A stretch of 64,000 bases of DNA from CAIWHR01 sp963709525 (GCA_963709525.1 CAVPXB010000018.1:1-64000); one strand, 5' to 3'. Numbered from the stretch's first letter, positions 26,545 to 35,319 are shown. Numbers and translations: made by a program. Notes: a model not told the origin generated them from the sequence alone.

Positions 26545-27552
26545 ATGAAACCCCTGATCGCCATGCTCGGTGCCGGTGCCTGGGGGACGGCGCTGGCGCT
26601 GCACCTGACACGGCAGGATCGTGCGCGAGTCGTGCTGTGGGCGCGGGACGCGTCGCAGGCCCGGGCGATTGCCTCGGCGCGGGTCAACGCGCGCTATCTG
26701 CCCGGGATCGCGTTGCCGGAGGCGCTGGTGGTGACGGCGGATCTCGCCGACGCGCGCGCCGCCGAGTTCCTGATCGCGGCGTGCCCGGTCGCCGCGTTGC
26801 CCGAACTGGTCGCGTCGCTCGCCGCGGCGTCGTTGCGCGCGCCGCTCGTCTGGCTGTCGAAGGGCTTCCTCGCCGCACCGGCGCTTCCCGGCGCGGTGGG
26901 CTTGCCGCATCAGGTCATGGCCGGGCTCTGGCCGGCGGCCGTGGGCGTCATCTCCGGTCCGAGTTTCGCCGAGGAAGTGGCCCGGGGATTGCCAACGGCG
27001 GTTGCCGTGGCCGCCACCGATCCCCGGCTCGCCAGCGCGGTCGCCGAGGCGTTGCGGGGCGGTGCGCTGCGCGCCTACGAGAGCGACGACATTGCCGGCG
27101 TCGAAGTGGGCGGAGCGGTCAAGAACGTGCTGGCCATCGCCGCCGGAATCAGCGACGGTCTGGGGTTCGGCAACAATGCGCGCGCCGCGTTGATCACCCG
27201 GGGCCTCGCCGAGACCGGCAGGCTGCTGCAGGCGCTGGGGGGGCAGCGCGAGACGCTGATGGGCCTCGCCGGGCTGGGCGACCTCGTGCTCACCTGCACC
27301 GGGGACCTGTCGCGCAACCGCCGCGTGGGACTCGCGCTGGCGGACGGGCGGCAATTGCCGGACATACTGCGCGACATCGGGCACGTCGCCGAGGGCGTCA
27401 TGGCGGCGGTGATGGTGCGCGGTCTCGCCCGCCACCATGCGCTGGACATGCCGATCTGCGATGCCGTCCATCGCACTTTGTACGCGGGACTCTCGCCGAG
27501 GGAGGCCGTCGTCGAACTGCTCCGGCGCGAGCCGCGGCCGGAAGGTCTCTAA
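26545..27552 (+). CDS. gpsA: glycerol-3-phosphate dehydrogenase [NAD(P)+]
   Basis: 335 residues. Makes glycerol-3-phosphate from dihydroxyacetone phosphate for phospholipid synthesis. N-terminal dinucleotide fold GAGAWGTALALHLTR; ISGPSFAEEVARGLPTAVAV; catalytic lysine in VGGAVKNVLAIAAGISDGLG; substrate loop NNARAALITRGLAE; GLGDLVLTCTGDLSRNRRVG; all match GpsA. Ends KXXL-like LRREPRPEGL. It follows the secB group on the same strand. Confidence 0.94.
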   Translation: MKPLIAMLGAGAWGTALALHLTRQDRARVVLWARDASQARAIASARVNARYLPGIALPEALVVTADLADARAAEFLIAACPVAALPELVASLAAASLRAPLVWLSKGFLAAPALPGAVGLPHQVMAGLWPAAVGVISGPSFAEEVARGLPTAVAVAATDPRLASAVAEALRGGALRAYESDDIAGVEVGGAVKNVLAIAAGISDGLGFGNNARAALITRGLAETGRLLQALGGQRETLMGLAGLGDLVLTCTGDLSRNRRVGLALADGRQLPDILRDIGHVAEGVMAAVMVRGLARHHALDMPICDAVHRTLYAGLSPREAVVELLRREPRPEGL

Positions 27553-27570
27553 GCCGGGGTCAGAGCCGAT

Positions 27571-28068
27571 TCAGACCGCGCCCGGAAACCCGGTCTGCCG
27601 CCAGGCTTCGAAGACCGCGATCGCGACGGCGTTCGACAGGTTGATGCTGCGCACTTCGGGGCGCATCGGTATGCGCAGTCGATGCTCGTCCGCAAAGCCG
27701 GCGAGCAATGCGTCCGACAAGCCCGCGGTTTCGCGCCCGAACACCAGCACGTCTCCGGCCTCGAAGCGCGCATCGTAGAGCGAGCGCGTCGCCCCGGTCG
27801 TGAACGCGAACCAGCGGCGCGTGTGGACGGCATCGAGTCGGGCCCGGCAGGCAGCGAAATCGGCGTGCACCTGGACGCGCGCGTACTCGTGATAGTCGAG
27901 CCCGGCGCGCTTCAACTCGCGATCGTCCATCCGGAACCCCAGCGGTTCGACGAGATGCAGTTCGACGCCCGCATTGGCGGTGAGGCGGATCACGTTGCCG
28001 GTGTTGGGCGGAATCTCGGGCTGGACGAGCACGACGGCAAAGGGCATCGGTGAAATCGGTGCGGCCAT
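27571..28068 (-). CDS. trmL: tRNA (cytidine(34)-2'-O)-methyltransferase
   Basis: 165-residue SPOUT-class methyltransferase that modifies the wobble base of tRNA-Leu. Motifs: LVQPEIPPNTGNVIRLTANA, HLVEPLGFRMDDRELKRAGL-like, VLVFGRETAGLSDALLAG and SINLSNAVAIAVFEAWRQ, which form the trefoil-knot SAM site. The start at 28068 (MAAPISPMPFAVV) is used because GTGAGAA lies upstream; MPFAVVL at 28047 is the alternative. It ends 18 bp from the gpsA stop, convergent with it, and starts 11 bp after comF. Confidence 0.92.
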   Translation of the reverse strand: MAAPISPMPFAVVLVQPEIPPNTGNVIRLTANAGVELHLVEPLGFRMDDRELKRAGLDYHEYARVQVHADFAACRARLDAVHTRRWFAFTTGATRSLYDARFEAGDVLVFGRETAGLSDALLAGFADEHRLRIPMRPEVRSINLSNAVAIAVFEAWRQTGFPGAV

Positions 28069-28079
28069 GGCCGATGTTC

Positions 28080-28874
28080 TCACGCCTGGCCCGGCGGCAG
28101 CGTGCGTGCGACGACCCAGCACTCCACCCGCGCGGCGCCGGCCCTTTTCAGCACCCGCGCGGCGTCCGCGAGCGTGGCGCCGGTAGTCATGACGTCGTCG
28201 ATCAGCGCGTAGTGCCCGCCTTCGACGCTGCCGCAGGCGGCAAACACTCCCCGGACGTTCTTGCGCCGCTGCGCCCAGGGCAGGCCCGCTTGCGGCGGCC
28301 GTGCATGCGGGCGCTCGATGACGCTCGCCAACGTGAGGTCCAGCATGGGCGCGAGACGGGAGGCGATCTCCCGCGCCTGGTTGAAGCCGCGCTCGCGCTG
28401 ACGGGCCGGCGCCAGCGGCAAGGGCACGATCGCGGGCGCGGCGCATTCGAATGCACGCGAGCGCAACGCGGGCGCCAACTGCGCTGCCAGCGACAGGGCG
28501 GCCCATTCGGCAAGCGCCAGGCGGCCGCGGTACTTCAGCGCCTGCAACAGGCGATCGACGGGAAACGCATAGGCATACGCCGCCAGCGCAGCGTCGAAGG
28601 GCGGCGGGTGCGCGAGGCAGGCGCCGCAAACCATGCCTGCTGCCGACGGCAGCGCGCAGCGGGGACAGGCGTCGACAACGCGCGGCAGCGCCCGCATGCA
28701 GGCGGCGCAGACCAGTTGATCGTGCGCGGGGGCCGCGCAGAGTTCGCAATGCTGCGGCAGCAGGAGGCGAGCGCGCCGCGCGATGGCTCGCGCCAGCAGG
28801 TGCAGCCGGCGGCGCGTCTGGCTGTCAAATGTCGTGGCGCCCGAATTTGACAATGGATGACCCTCCCTCGACAC
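28080..28874 (-). CDS. comF: ComF family phosphoribosyltransferase-like protein
   Basis: 264 residues. N-terminal zinc-binding cysteines (HCELCAAP, VCAACMRALP, ACPRCALP, VCGACLAHPP), then the double-basic segment LQALKYRGRLALAEWAA, AIVPLPLAPARQRERGFNQA and the PRPP loop YALIDDVMTTGATLADAARV. In transformable bacteria ComF supports DNA uptake; in others its role is unclear. GTG start at 28874 is assumed. Its first codons then contain the BirA-like palindrome, so a later start is possible. Divergent from bioB. Confidence 0.87.
   Translation of the reverse strand: MSREGHPLSNSGATTFDSQTRRRLHLLARAIARRARLLLPQHCELCAAPAHDQLVCAACMRALPRVVDACPRCALPSAAGMVCGACLAHPPPFDAALAAYAYAFPVDRLLQALKYRGRLALAEWAALSLAAQLAPALRSRAFECAAPAIVPLPLAPARQRERGFNQAREIASRLAPMLDLTLASVIERPHARPPQAGLPWAQRRKNVRGVFAACGSVEGGHYALIDDVMTTGATLADAARVLKRAGAARVECWVVARTLPPGQA
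28823..28852 (+). promoter_or_regulatory. BirA-like inverted repeat upstream of the biotin operon
   Basis: Perfect 8-bp inverted repeat TGTCAAAT (28823-28830) and ATTTGACA (28845-28852) with 14 bp between. Known BirA operators have half-sites such as TTGTAAAC with a 14-16 bp spacer. It lies 85 bp before bioB; the right arm also supplies a TTGACA -35-like hexamer (28847-28852). Assignment to BirA is inference from layout and position. Confidence 0.5.
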
Positions 28875-28936
28875 TGCGCGGCAACATTTCCCCGGGCATT
28901 GATTTCATCGCCAAACTACCGCAGGACGCTCGCTCC

Positions 28937-29953
28937 ATGCCATCCGCCGAACACATGATCCCGATCCGCGAGTCCGTTGCGCAGCCGGCGCGCGCAGCCC
29001 CCATCGCCAGGCCGCGCTGGTCCGTCGCCGAAGTCGCGGACCTCTTTGCGCTGCCGTTTTCCGATCTCGTCTATCGCGCGCAGCAGGTGCACCGCGAGCA
29101 CCACGCGCCCAACACCGTCCAACTGTCGACGTTGCTGTCGATCAAGACCGGCGGCTGCTCCGAGGATTGCGGTTACTGCGCGCAATCCAAGCGCCACGGC
29201 ACCGGGGTCGAGGAAACGCCGTTGCTCGACGTCGACACCGTCGTTGCGTCGGCGCGGGCCGCGAAGGAACACGGAGCGTCGCGCTTCTGCATGGGCGCCG
29301 CGTGGCGCGGACCCAGGCAACGCGATCTCGAACCGGTGCTGGAAATGGTGCGCGAGGTGAAGGCGCTGGGACTCGAAACCTGTTGCACGCTGGGCATGCT
29401 GAAGGAAGGCCAGGCGGAGCAGCTGAAGGATGCCGGGCTCGACTACTACAACCACAACCTGGACACCGCGCCGGAATTCTACGGCGAGGTGATCACGACG
29501 CGCGATTATCAGGCGCGGCTGGACACACTGGAACGCGTGCGCAATGCGGGCCTCAACGTCTGCTGCGGCGGCATCGTCGGCATGGGCGAATCGCGCTTGC
29601 AGCGGGCGGCGCTGGTGGCCGAGCTGGCCAACATGGATCCGTACCCCGAGTCGGTGCCGATCAATTACCTGGTGCAGGTCGAGGGCACGCCGTTGCACGA
29701 TCGTTTCGCCGGAGCGCCGATGCTCGATCCCTTCGAATTCGTGCGCACGATCGCCGTCGCGCGCATCACCATGCCCAAGGCAATGGTGCGGCTGTCGGCC
29801 GGCCGGCAGGCGCTGGGGGAGGCCGGACAGGCGCTGAGTTTCCTCGCCGGGGCGAATTCGATCTTCTACGGCGAGCGACTGCTCACCACCGGCAATCCCG
29901 ACGTCGCCGCGGACCAGGCGTTGTTTGCGACGCTGGGCATCGTTCCCGCCTGA
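28937..29953 (+). CDS. bioB: biotin synthase
   Basis: 338-residue radical-SAM enzyme that inserts sulfur into dethiobiotin. The 4Fe-4S site is GGCSEDCGYCAQS (Cys-x3-Cys-x2-Cys), and the 2Fe-2S site includes the cysteines of LGLETCCTLGML and NVCCGGIVGMGES. YYNHNLDTAPEFYGEVITTR is the usual substrate-binding region. ATG 28937 is chosen with AGGA upstream; the open frame goes further upstream without conservation. First gene of bioB-F-H-C-D and divergent from comF. Confidence 0.94.
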   Translation: MPSAEHMIPIRESVAQPARAAPIARPRWSVAEVADLFALPFSDLVYRAQQVHREHHAPNTVQLSTLLSIKTGGCSEDCGYCAQSKRHGTGVEETPLLDVDTVVASARAAKEHGASRFCMGAAWRGPRQRDLEPVLEMVREVKALGLETCCTLGMLKEGQAEQLKDAGLDYYNHNLDTAPEFYGEVITTRDYQARLDTLERVRNAGLNVCCGGIVGMGESRLQRAALVAELANMDPYPESVPINYLVQVEGTPLHDRFAGAPMLDPFEFVRTIAVARITMPKAMVRLSAGRQALGEAGQALSFLAGANSIFYGERLLTTGNPDVAADQALFATLGIVPA

Positions 29954-30010
29954 CGCGTGCGTGACGTCGATCATCGCCTCCGGCAAGAATCGGCCTGAAG
30001 GCGGTCGTTC

Positions 30011-31183
30011 ATGGCGCTGATCGCGGCGCTGGAGCGGGAGCTTGCCGCGCGCAAGGCCGCCGGCCTGTGGCGGCAGCGGCGCGTCCTGTCGACACCGCAG
30101 GGTGCGCGGATCAAGGCCGATGGCCGCGAGGTCGTCGCCTTCGCCAGCAACGATTATCTCGGGCTCGCCAACGATCCCGCGCTCGTCGAAGCCGCCGCCA
30201 GTGCGGTGCGGACCTGGGGCGCGGGCGCGGGCGCGTCGCATCTGCTGTCGGGGCATTTCGCCGCGCACGCCGCGCTGGAACGCGAACTCGCCGCGTTTGT
30301 CGCTCCCTGCGTCGGGGCTGCGGCGCTCACTTTTTCGACCGGCTATCTCGCCAATATCGGCATCCTGACCGCGCTTTGCGGTCGCGGCGACGCGATATTC
30401 GGCGATCGCCTCAATCACGCCTGTCTCAACGACGGCGCGCTCCTGTCGCGGGCCGACTTCCATCGCTATCCGCATGGCGATCTTTCGCGGCTCGCGCGCG
30501 AGCTTGCCGCATCGACGGCGCGCCGCAAGCTGATCGCCACCGATGCGGTGTTCAGCATGGACGGCGACCTGGCGCCGTTGCCGGCGCTGCTCGAGCTGGC
30601 CGAACGCTTCGACGCCTGGCTCGTAGTCGACGATGCCCACGGCTTCGGCGTGCTCGGCGAAGATGGACAGGGGACGCTCGCGCATTTCAGACTGCAATCC
30701 GAGCGCATCGTCTACATGGGCACGCTCGGCAAGGCGGCGGGTGTTGCGGGCGCGTTCGTGGCCGCGCATCCGACAGTCATCGAGACGCTGCTGCAGTCGG
30801 CGCGGCCGTATGTGTTCACGACCGCGGCGCCCCCGCACCTGGCGGCGACGCTCCTCGCGGCGCTCGCGATCATTCGCGACCAGCCGGCACGACGCGCGCA
30901 TCTCTTTGCGCTGATCGCGCGCTTTCGCGCGCGGATGCGAGGCAGCCGCTGGACGCTGCTCGACTCATCGACACCGATCCAGCCGCTCGTCGTCGGCGAC
31001 AACGCCGCCGCCGTGGCGCTCGCCACCGCGTTGTGGGAGCGCGGCTTCTGGGCGCCGGCGATCCGTCCGCCGACGGTGCCGCAGGGAACCGCACGGTTGC
31101 GGATCGCGCTGTCGGCAGCGCATGCGGTGGCCGATGTCGATGCGTTGTGCGACGCGCTGCGTGATCTCGAGGCGGCCCGGTGA
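30011..31183 (+). CDS. bioF: 8-amino-7-oxononanoate synthase
   Basis: 390-residue PLP enzyme that condenses pimeloyl-ACP with alanine. Seen: FASNDYLGLANDPALVEAAA, GAGASHLLSGHFAAHAALER, FSTGYLANIGILTALCGRGD, DDAHGFGVLGEDGQG (aspartate for PLP ring nitrogen) and the PLP lysine in YMGTLGKAAGVAGAFVA. Starts 58 bp after bioB and overlaps bioH by 4 bp (GTGA at 31180-31183). Confidence 0.94.
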   Translation: MALIAALERELAARKAAGLWRQRRVLSTPQGARIKADGREVVAFASNDYLGLANDPALVEAAASAVRTWGAGAGASHLLSGHFAAHAALERELAAFVAPCVGAAALTFSTGYLANIGILTALCGRGDAIFGDRLNHACLNDGALLSRADFHRYPHGDLSRLARELAASTARRKLIATDAVFSMDGDLAPLPALLELAERFDAWLVVDDAHGFGVLGEDGQGTLAHFRLQSERIVYMGTLGKAAGVAGAFVAAHPTVIETLLQSARPYVFTTAAPPHLAATLLAALAIIRDQPARRAHLFALIARFRARMRGSRWTLLDSSTPIQPLVVGDNAAAVALATALWERGFWAPAIRPPTVPQGTARLRIALSAAHAVADVDALCDALRDLEAAR

Positions 31184-31956
31184 GCGTGCACATCGAATCG
31201 GTCGGGCAGGGACCCCCGCTCGTACTCTTGCACGGGTGGGCGCTGCATTCCGGACTGTGGGGGCCGCTGCTGCCGCATCTTTCGCGCCGCTATCGCGTGC
31301 ACGCCGTGGACCTGCCCGGACACGGGCACAGCGCGGTGACCGATCCGTACACGATCGGCGAAATCGTTGCCGCGGTCGATGCCGCCGTGGCTTTCGAAGC
31401 GTCGCCGTTGACGCTCGTCGGCTGGTCGCTGGGCGGCGTGGTGGCGATGGAATGGGCGCTGGCCCAGCCGGCGCGCGTGTCGCGGCTGGTGCTGGTTTGC
31501 ACGTCGCCGCGATTCGTCGCCGGCGACGATTGGCCGCACGCGATGTCCGCGACGACGCTGGCGCGCTTTGGCGACGAGCTTTCGCTCGCCTACCGGCTCA
31601 CGCTGCAGCGATTCCTGTCGCTGCAATTGCACGGCAGCGACCACGGGCGGGCGGCGTTGGCGATGATGCGCAAGCACCTCTTCAGCCGCGGCGAGCCGGC
31701 ACCGGAAGTGCTGGGCGCGGCGCTCGACCTTCTCGCCGGCATCGACCTGCGCGCTCGCGCGGCGGCGATCGCGCAGCCGACGCTCGTCATCGCCGGGGAT
31801 CGCGACACGCTGGCGCCGGCGGCGGCAGGGCGCTGGCTGGCTGCCGCCATGCCGGCTGCGTCGCTGGTGGCGATCGACGGTGCCGGGCACGCGCCGTTCC
31901 TGTCGCATCCCGCCGCCTTCAACGCCGCCGTGGACGGGTTTCTCGATGGCCGCTGA
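31180..31956 (+). CDS. bioH: pimeloyl-ACP methyl ester esterase
   Basis: 258-residue alpha/beta hydrolase that releases pimeloyl-ACP from its methyl ester. Nucleophile in LVGWSLGGVVAMEWA (Gly-x-Ser-x-Gly), acid in VIAGDRDTLAP and base in IDGAGHAPFLSHPAAF. GTG start overlaps bioF. Its place between bioF and bioC supports the BioH call over other hydrolases. Confidence 0.91.
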   Translation: MSVHIESVGQGPPLVLLHGWALHSGLWGPLLPHLSRRYRVHAVDLPGHGHSAVTDPYTIGEIVAAVDAAVAFEASPLTLVGWSLGGVVAMEWALAQPARVSRLVLVCTSPRFVAGDDWPHAMSATTLARFGDELSLAYRLTLQRFLSLQLHGSDHGRAALAMMRKHLFSRGEPAPEVLGAALDLLAGIDLRARAAAIAQPTLVIAGDRDTLAPAAAGRWLAAAMPAASLVAIDGAGHAPFLSHPAAFNAAVDGFLDGR

Positions 31957-32890
31957 GCGCGTCGGCGAGCGTCCGGTTCCGTTCGACCGGTCCGCCGTCC
32001 GGCGCCATTTCTCCCGTGCCGCCGCGACCTACGATGCCGCCGCCGTTTTGCAGCGCGAGGTCGGCGCGCGATTGGCCGCCAACCTCGATCTCGTCAGGTT
32101 GAACCCGCATCGCATTCTCGACGCAGGCTGCGGCACCGGCGACGCGCTGGGAGATTTCGCGACCCGTTACCCGGAAGCCCGGCGCGTGGCGCTCGATCTT
32201 GCGTGGCCGATGTTGCGTGTCGCGCGCGACAAGTCGGCGGATCGGCGAACGCTGGCGGATCGATTGCTAGCGCCGCTTCGCCGCAAGCGCTGCGCGCCGG
32301 TGCCGGTGTTCGCCTGCGCGGACGTGGCCGCGCTGCCTTTCGCGGCTGGAAGCTTCGATCTGGTGTGGAGCAGCCTCGCGCTGCAGTGGGTATCCGATCT
32401 GCCGCGCGCGCTGCGGGAGTTCCTGCGCGTGCTCGACGTCGGCGGGCTGCTGACGTTCACGACTTTCGGGCCCGACACGCTGAAGGAGTTGCGCGCCGCG
32501 TTCGCCGCGATCGATGGCGAACCGCACGTGAGCCCGTTCGTCGATCTGCACGACCTGGGCGACATGCTCATGGACGCGGGCTTTGCCGATCCGGTGATGC
32601 ACATGGAGCATTTCACGCTGACCTATGACGAGCCGATGGCGATGCTGCGCGATCTGAAGGCGATCGGCGCGACCAACGCCCGGCACGACCGCGCCCGCGG
32701 ATTGATGGGCCGGGCACGCTGGGCGCGACTGCTCGCCGGTCTTGACGCCCTGCGCGCGAAATCCCCCGGGGCGAAGCTCCCCGCCACCTACGAGGTCGTG
32801 TACGGCCACGCGTGGAAGACGGCGCCGACGCGCATTGCCGATGGCCGCGCGATCATCAATGTCGTTCGGCCGGGACGGACAGGCCACTGA
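31946..32890 (+). CDS. bioC: malonyl-ACP O-methyltransferase
   Basis: 314-residue SAM methyltransferase that starts pimelate synthesis by methylating malonyl-ACP. Motifs: VRRHFSRAAATYDAAAVLQR at the N-terminus, SAM motif I ILDAGCGTGDALGDFA, then ADVAALPFAAGSFDLVWSSL and ALQWVSDLPRALREFLRVLD, GGLLTFTTFGPDTLKELRAA. It overlaps bioH by 11 bp. The stop TGA (32888-32890) is the first base of a three-copy tandem repeat. Length is slightly above typical because of an insertion near residue 95 (RRKRCAPVPVFAC). Confidence 0.92.
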   Translation: MAAERVGERPVPFDRSAVRRHFSRAAATYDAAAVLQREVGARLAANLDLVRLNPHRILDAGCGTGDALGDFATRYPEARRVALDLAWPMLRVARDKSADRRTLADRLLAPLRRKRCAPVPVFACADVAALPFAAGSFDLVWSSLALQWVSDLPRALREFLRVLDVGGLLTFTTFGPDTLKELRAAFAAIDGEPHVSPFVDLHDLGDMLMDAGFADPVMHMEHFTLTYDEPMAMLRDLKAIGATNARHDRARGLMGRARWARLLAGLDALRAKSPGAKLPATYEVVYGHAWKTAPTRIADGRAIINVVRPGRTGH

Positions 32891-33089
32891 CCACGGACAC
32901 GATTGATCGGCTGATCACGGATACTATTGATCGGCCGACCACGGACACGATTGATCGGGCGAGAATATGATTGAACCGTTCGCCCTGAGCTTGTCGAAGG
33001 GCCTGTCCTGAGCCTGTCGAAGGAAGCTTGTCGAAGGGCCTGTCCTGAGCCTGTCGAAGGAAGCCTGTCGAAGGAAGCCTGTCGAAGGA
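32888..33089. repeat. intergenic repeat cluster, locus 3 (between bioC and bioD)
   Basis: Two parts. At 32888-32960 are three tandem copies of a 24-25 bp unit, GACCACGGACACGATTGATC with variants. At 32971-33089 are reverse-orientation units of the 10.7-kb family: GATTGAACCGTTCGCCC, then GAGCTTGTCGAAGG and several AGCCTGTCGAAGGA units. The block starts with ATTGATCGG and a GGATCAAA sits at 33136-33143, a likely outer edge. It separates bioD from the rest of the operon. Confidence 0.88.
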
Positions 33090-33159
33090 GCTGCGACTGG
33101 CACAGACCGAGCGGAGCCTGATGCATAACTGCGCTGGATCAAAATTCACGGGAGAGCGG

Positions 33160-33843
33160 ATGGCCCAGGGCATCTTCGTCACCGGGACCGACACCGGGGT
33201 CGGCAAGACCCGTGTGGCCGTGGCGCTCATCCGGGGGCTGGTGGCCGACGGCTTCCGCGTTGCCGGCATGAAGCCGGTGGCGGCGGGCATCGACGCCGGT
33301 GCCCTCGCCAATGACGACGTGCTGGCGCTGGCGCGGGCCGCCAACGTCGACGCGCCGCTGCCGGACATCAATCCTTACGCGTTTGCGCCGGCTACCGCGC
33401 CGCATCTCGCGGCCTTGCGCGCGGGGATCGCGATCGACCTGGATCGATGCGCGCAGGCCTACGCGCGCCTGGGCGCCGTCGTGGACTTCGTCGTCGTCGA
33501 GGGGGCGGGCGGGGTGCTGGTGCCGCTCGGCGGGGGGCAGGACATGCTGGACCTGCCGCGGCTTCTTTGCCTGCCCGTGCTGCTGGTCGTCGGTATCCGG
33601 CTGGGGTGCCTCAACCATGCCCTGCTGTCGGCGCTGGCGATCCGGGCGCGCGGACTCAGCCTTGCGGGCTGGATCGCCAACCGGATCGACCCGCGGATGG
33701 CGGATGCGGACGCCAACGTGGCCACGCTCGGGACCGCCCTGGGCGCGCCGCTGATCGCGGACCTTCCGTTCGCGGCGGGTGTCGCGGCTGCCCCGATTCG
33801 GGGGGCCGCCGCCTGGCTGGGCGTCGGCCGGGGCGCGCCCTGA
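33160..33843 (+). CDS. bioD: dethiobiotin synthetase
   Basis: 227-residue ATP-dependent carboxylase closing the ureido ring. P-loop FVTGTDTGVGKTRVAVALI, then AGMKPVAAGIDAGALANDDV, FAPATAPHLAALRAGIAIDL and VVEGAGGVLVPLGGGQDMLD all fit BioD. Start at ATG 33160 with GGGAGAG upstream; an upstream extension to 33121 lies in the repeat region. The distance to bioC (270 bp, filled with repeats) suggests its expression may be partly uncoupled. Confidence 0.93.
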   Translation: MAQGIFVTGTDTGVGKTRVAVALIRGLVADGFRVAGMKPVAAGIDAGALANDDVLALARAANVDAPLPDINPYAFAPATAPHLAALRAGIAIDLDRCAQAYARLGAVVDFVVVEGAGGVLVPLGGGQDMLDLPRLLCLPVLLVVGIRLGCLNHALLSALAIRARGLSLAGWIANRIDPRMADADANVATLGTALGAPLIADLPFAAGVAAAPIRGAAAWLGVGRGAP

Positions 33844-34132
33844 CGCCGGGCGGGGTCGGCGCGTGGCAGGAGGCCACGGAATTTTTTGACCATTGTTTGA
33901 TCCATGTTAAGATCCGGCCGCTTTGCAGCGCTCCGGCGTGGAGAAAAGGGCTGCGGGCAGACCCCCGCCTGCTTTTTTTCAGCCGCGACGGGTTTGTCCG
34001 CGATTCTGCGGCGGTGCGGCGACCCCCTTGGGGGCCGCGACTGCGATTCTCCCCTGCCAGATCCTGCTCGCGCCGGCCCGGCCGTGAGGGGGCGAGGTTT
34101 GCATACGAACACAGCGGGCTACTGGGGGCAGC
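33844..34132 (+). other. leader region of the cytochrome oxidase operon
   Basis: 289 bp without a supported gene. It holds the promoter at 33886-33913 and about 220 bp of GC-rich 5' leader before the coxB ATG. The leader has GC-rich stretches (for example CCCCTTGGGGGCCGCG near 34023) that may fold, but no known riboswitch motif is seen. Confidence 0.5.
33886..33913 (+). promoter_or_regulatory. sigma-70-type promoter of the cox operon
   Basis: TTGACC at 33886-33891, a 16-bp spacer, then TAAGAT at 33908-33913 in an AT-rich island within GC-rich DNA. It is the best promoter match in the window and faces coxB. Confidence 0.65.
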
Positions 34133-35287
34133 ATGGTGCGTACTCGAGCGATAAAGGGAGCCGGCCACCGGCTCATGCAATGGGCAGCAGGCGCGGCGCT
34201 CCTGGCGCCCGGGATGGCGCTCGCGGCGCGCGAGTGGAACCTGCAGACGCCGGTCACGACGATCGCGCAACAGCAATACGACCTGCACCTGTACATCTTC
34301 TGGGTCTGCGTCGTCATTTTCGTCGCCGTATTCGGCGTCATGTTCTATTCGATTTTCAGGCACCGGAAATCGGTGGGCCACGTGCCCGCGCAGTTCCACG
34401 AGAACACCCTGGTGGAGATCATCTGGACGGTGGTCCCGTTCCTGATCCTGCTGTTCATGGCGTTTCCGGCGACCAGGACGATCCTCGCGATGAAGGACAC
34501 GTCGGCGCCCGACATGACGGTCAAGGTGACCGGTTACCAGTGGAAGTGGGGCTACGACTACCTGCAGGAGGGCTTCGGCTTCTACTCGAGCCTCAAGACG
34601 CCGCTGTCGCAGATCGAGAACCGCGAGCCCAAGGGCGAGAACTACCTGCTCGAGGTCGACAACCCGCTGGTGGTGCCGGTCGACGCCAAGGTTCGACTGC
34701 TCATCACTGCCGACGATGTCATCCACTCCTGGTGGGTGCCCGCGTTCGGCGTCAAGCAGGACGCCATTCCCGGGTTCGTCCGCGACTCCTGGTTCAAGGC
34801 CGAGAAGCCGGGCGTCTACCGCGGCCAGTGCGCCGAACTCTGCGGCAAGGAGCATGGCTTCATGCCCATCGTCGTCGAGGTGAAGAGCAAGACTGACTAT
34901 GCGGCCTGGGTCGCCGCGCAAAAGATCAAGGTGGCTGCAGCCGCCGATGATCCGGCGAAGGTGTGGGACGCGGCGGACCTCGTCGCGCGTGGCGAAAAAG
35001 TCTATGCGGCCAACTGCGTGGCTTGTCACCAGGCCAACGGCAAGGGCGTGGCGGGAGCGTTTCCCGCGCTCGATGGCTCGAAAGTCGTCACCGGACCCAG
35101 GGCCGACCAGCTGGCGGTCGTCATGAACGGCGTGGCGAAGAACGGCACGCCGACGGCGATGGTGGCGTGGAAGGCCTCGCTGTCCGACGCCGACATCGCC
35201 GCGGTCGTCACCTACACGCGCAACACCTGGGGCAACAAGGCCGGCGACGCGCTGCAACCTTCCGAAGTGCTGGCCGCCCGCAAGTAG
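34133..35287 (+). CDS. coxB: cytochrome c oxidase subunit II with C-terminal cytochrome c domain
   Basis: 384 residues. Signal peptide, two helices (HLYIFWVCVVIFVAVFGVMF and WTVVPFLILLFMAFPATRTI), then the CuA domain: HSWWVPAFGVKQDAIPG and YRGQCAELCGKEHGFMPI with the His, Cys, Glu, Cys, His and Met ligands. Residues about 285-384 are a fused cytochrome c (VYAANCVACHQANGKGVAGA, axial Met in GTPTAMVAWKA). This is caa3-type architecture: the subunit accepts electrons through its own haem c. First gene of the operon. Confidence 0.94.
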   Translation: MVRTRAIKGAGHRLMQWAAGAALLAPGMALAAREWNLQTPVTTIAQQQYDLHLYIFWVCVVIFVAVFGVMFYSIFRHRKSVGHVPAQFHENTLVEIIWTVVPFLILLFMAFPATRTILAMKDTSAPDMTVKVTGYQWKWGYDYLQEGFGFYSSLKTPLSQIENREPKGENYLLEVDNPLVVPVDAKVRLLITADDVIHSWWVPAFGVKQDAIPGFVRDSWFKAEKPGVYRGQCAELCGKEHGFMPIVVEVKSKTDYAAWVAAQKIKVAAAADDPAKVWDAADLVARGEKVYAANCVACHQANGKGVAGAFPALDGSKVVTGPRADQLAVVMNGVAKNGTPTAMVAWKASLSDADIAAVVTYTRNTWGNKAGDALQPSEVLAARK

Positions 35288-35319
35288 CCGGCGACGCGAT
35301 CCCGACTGGAGTCCATGAG

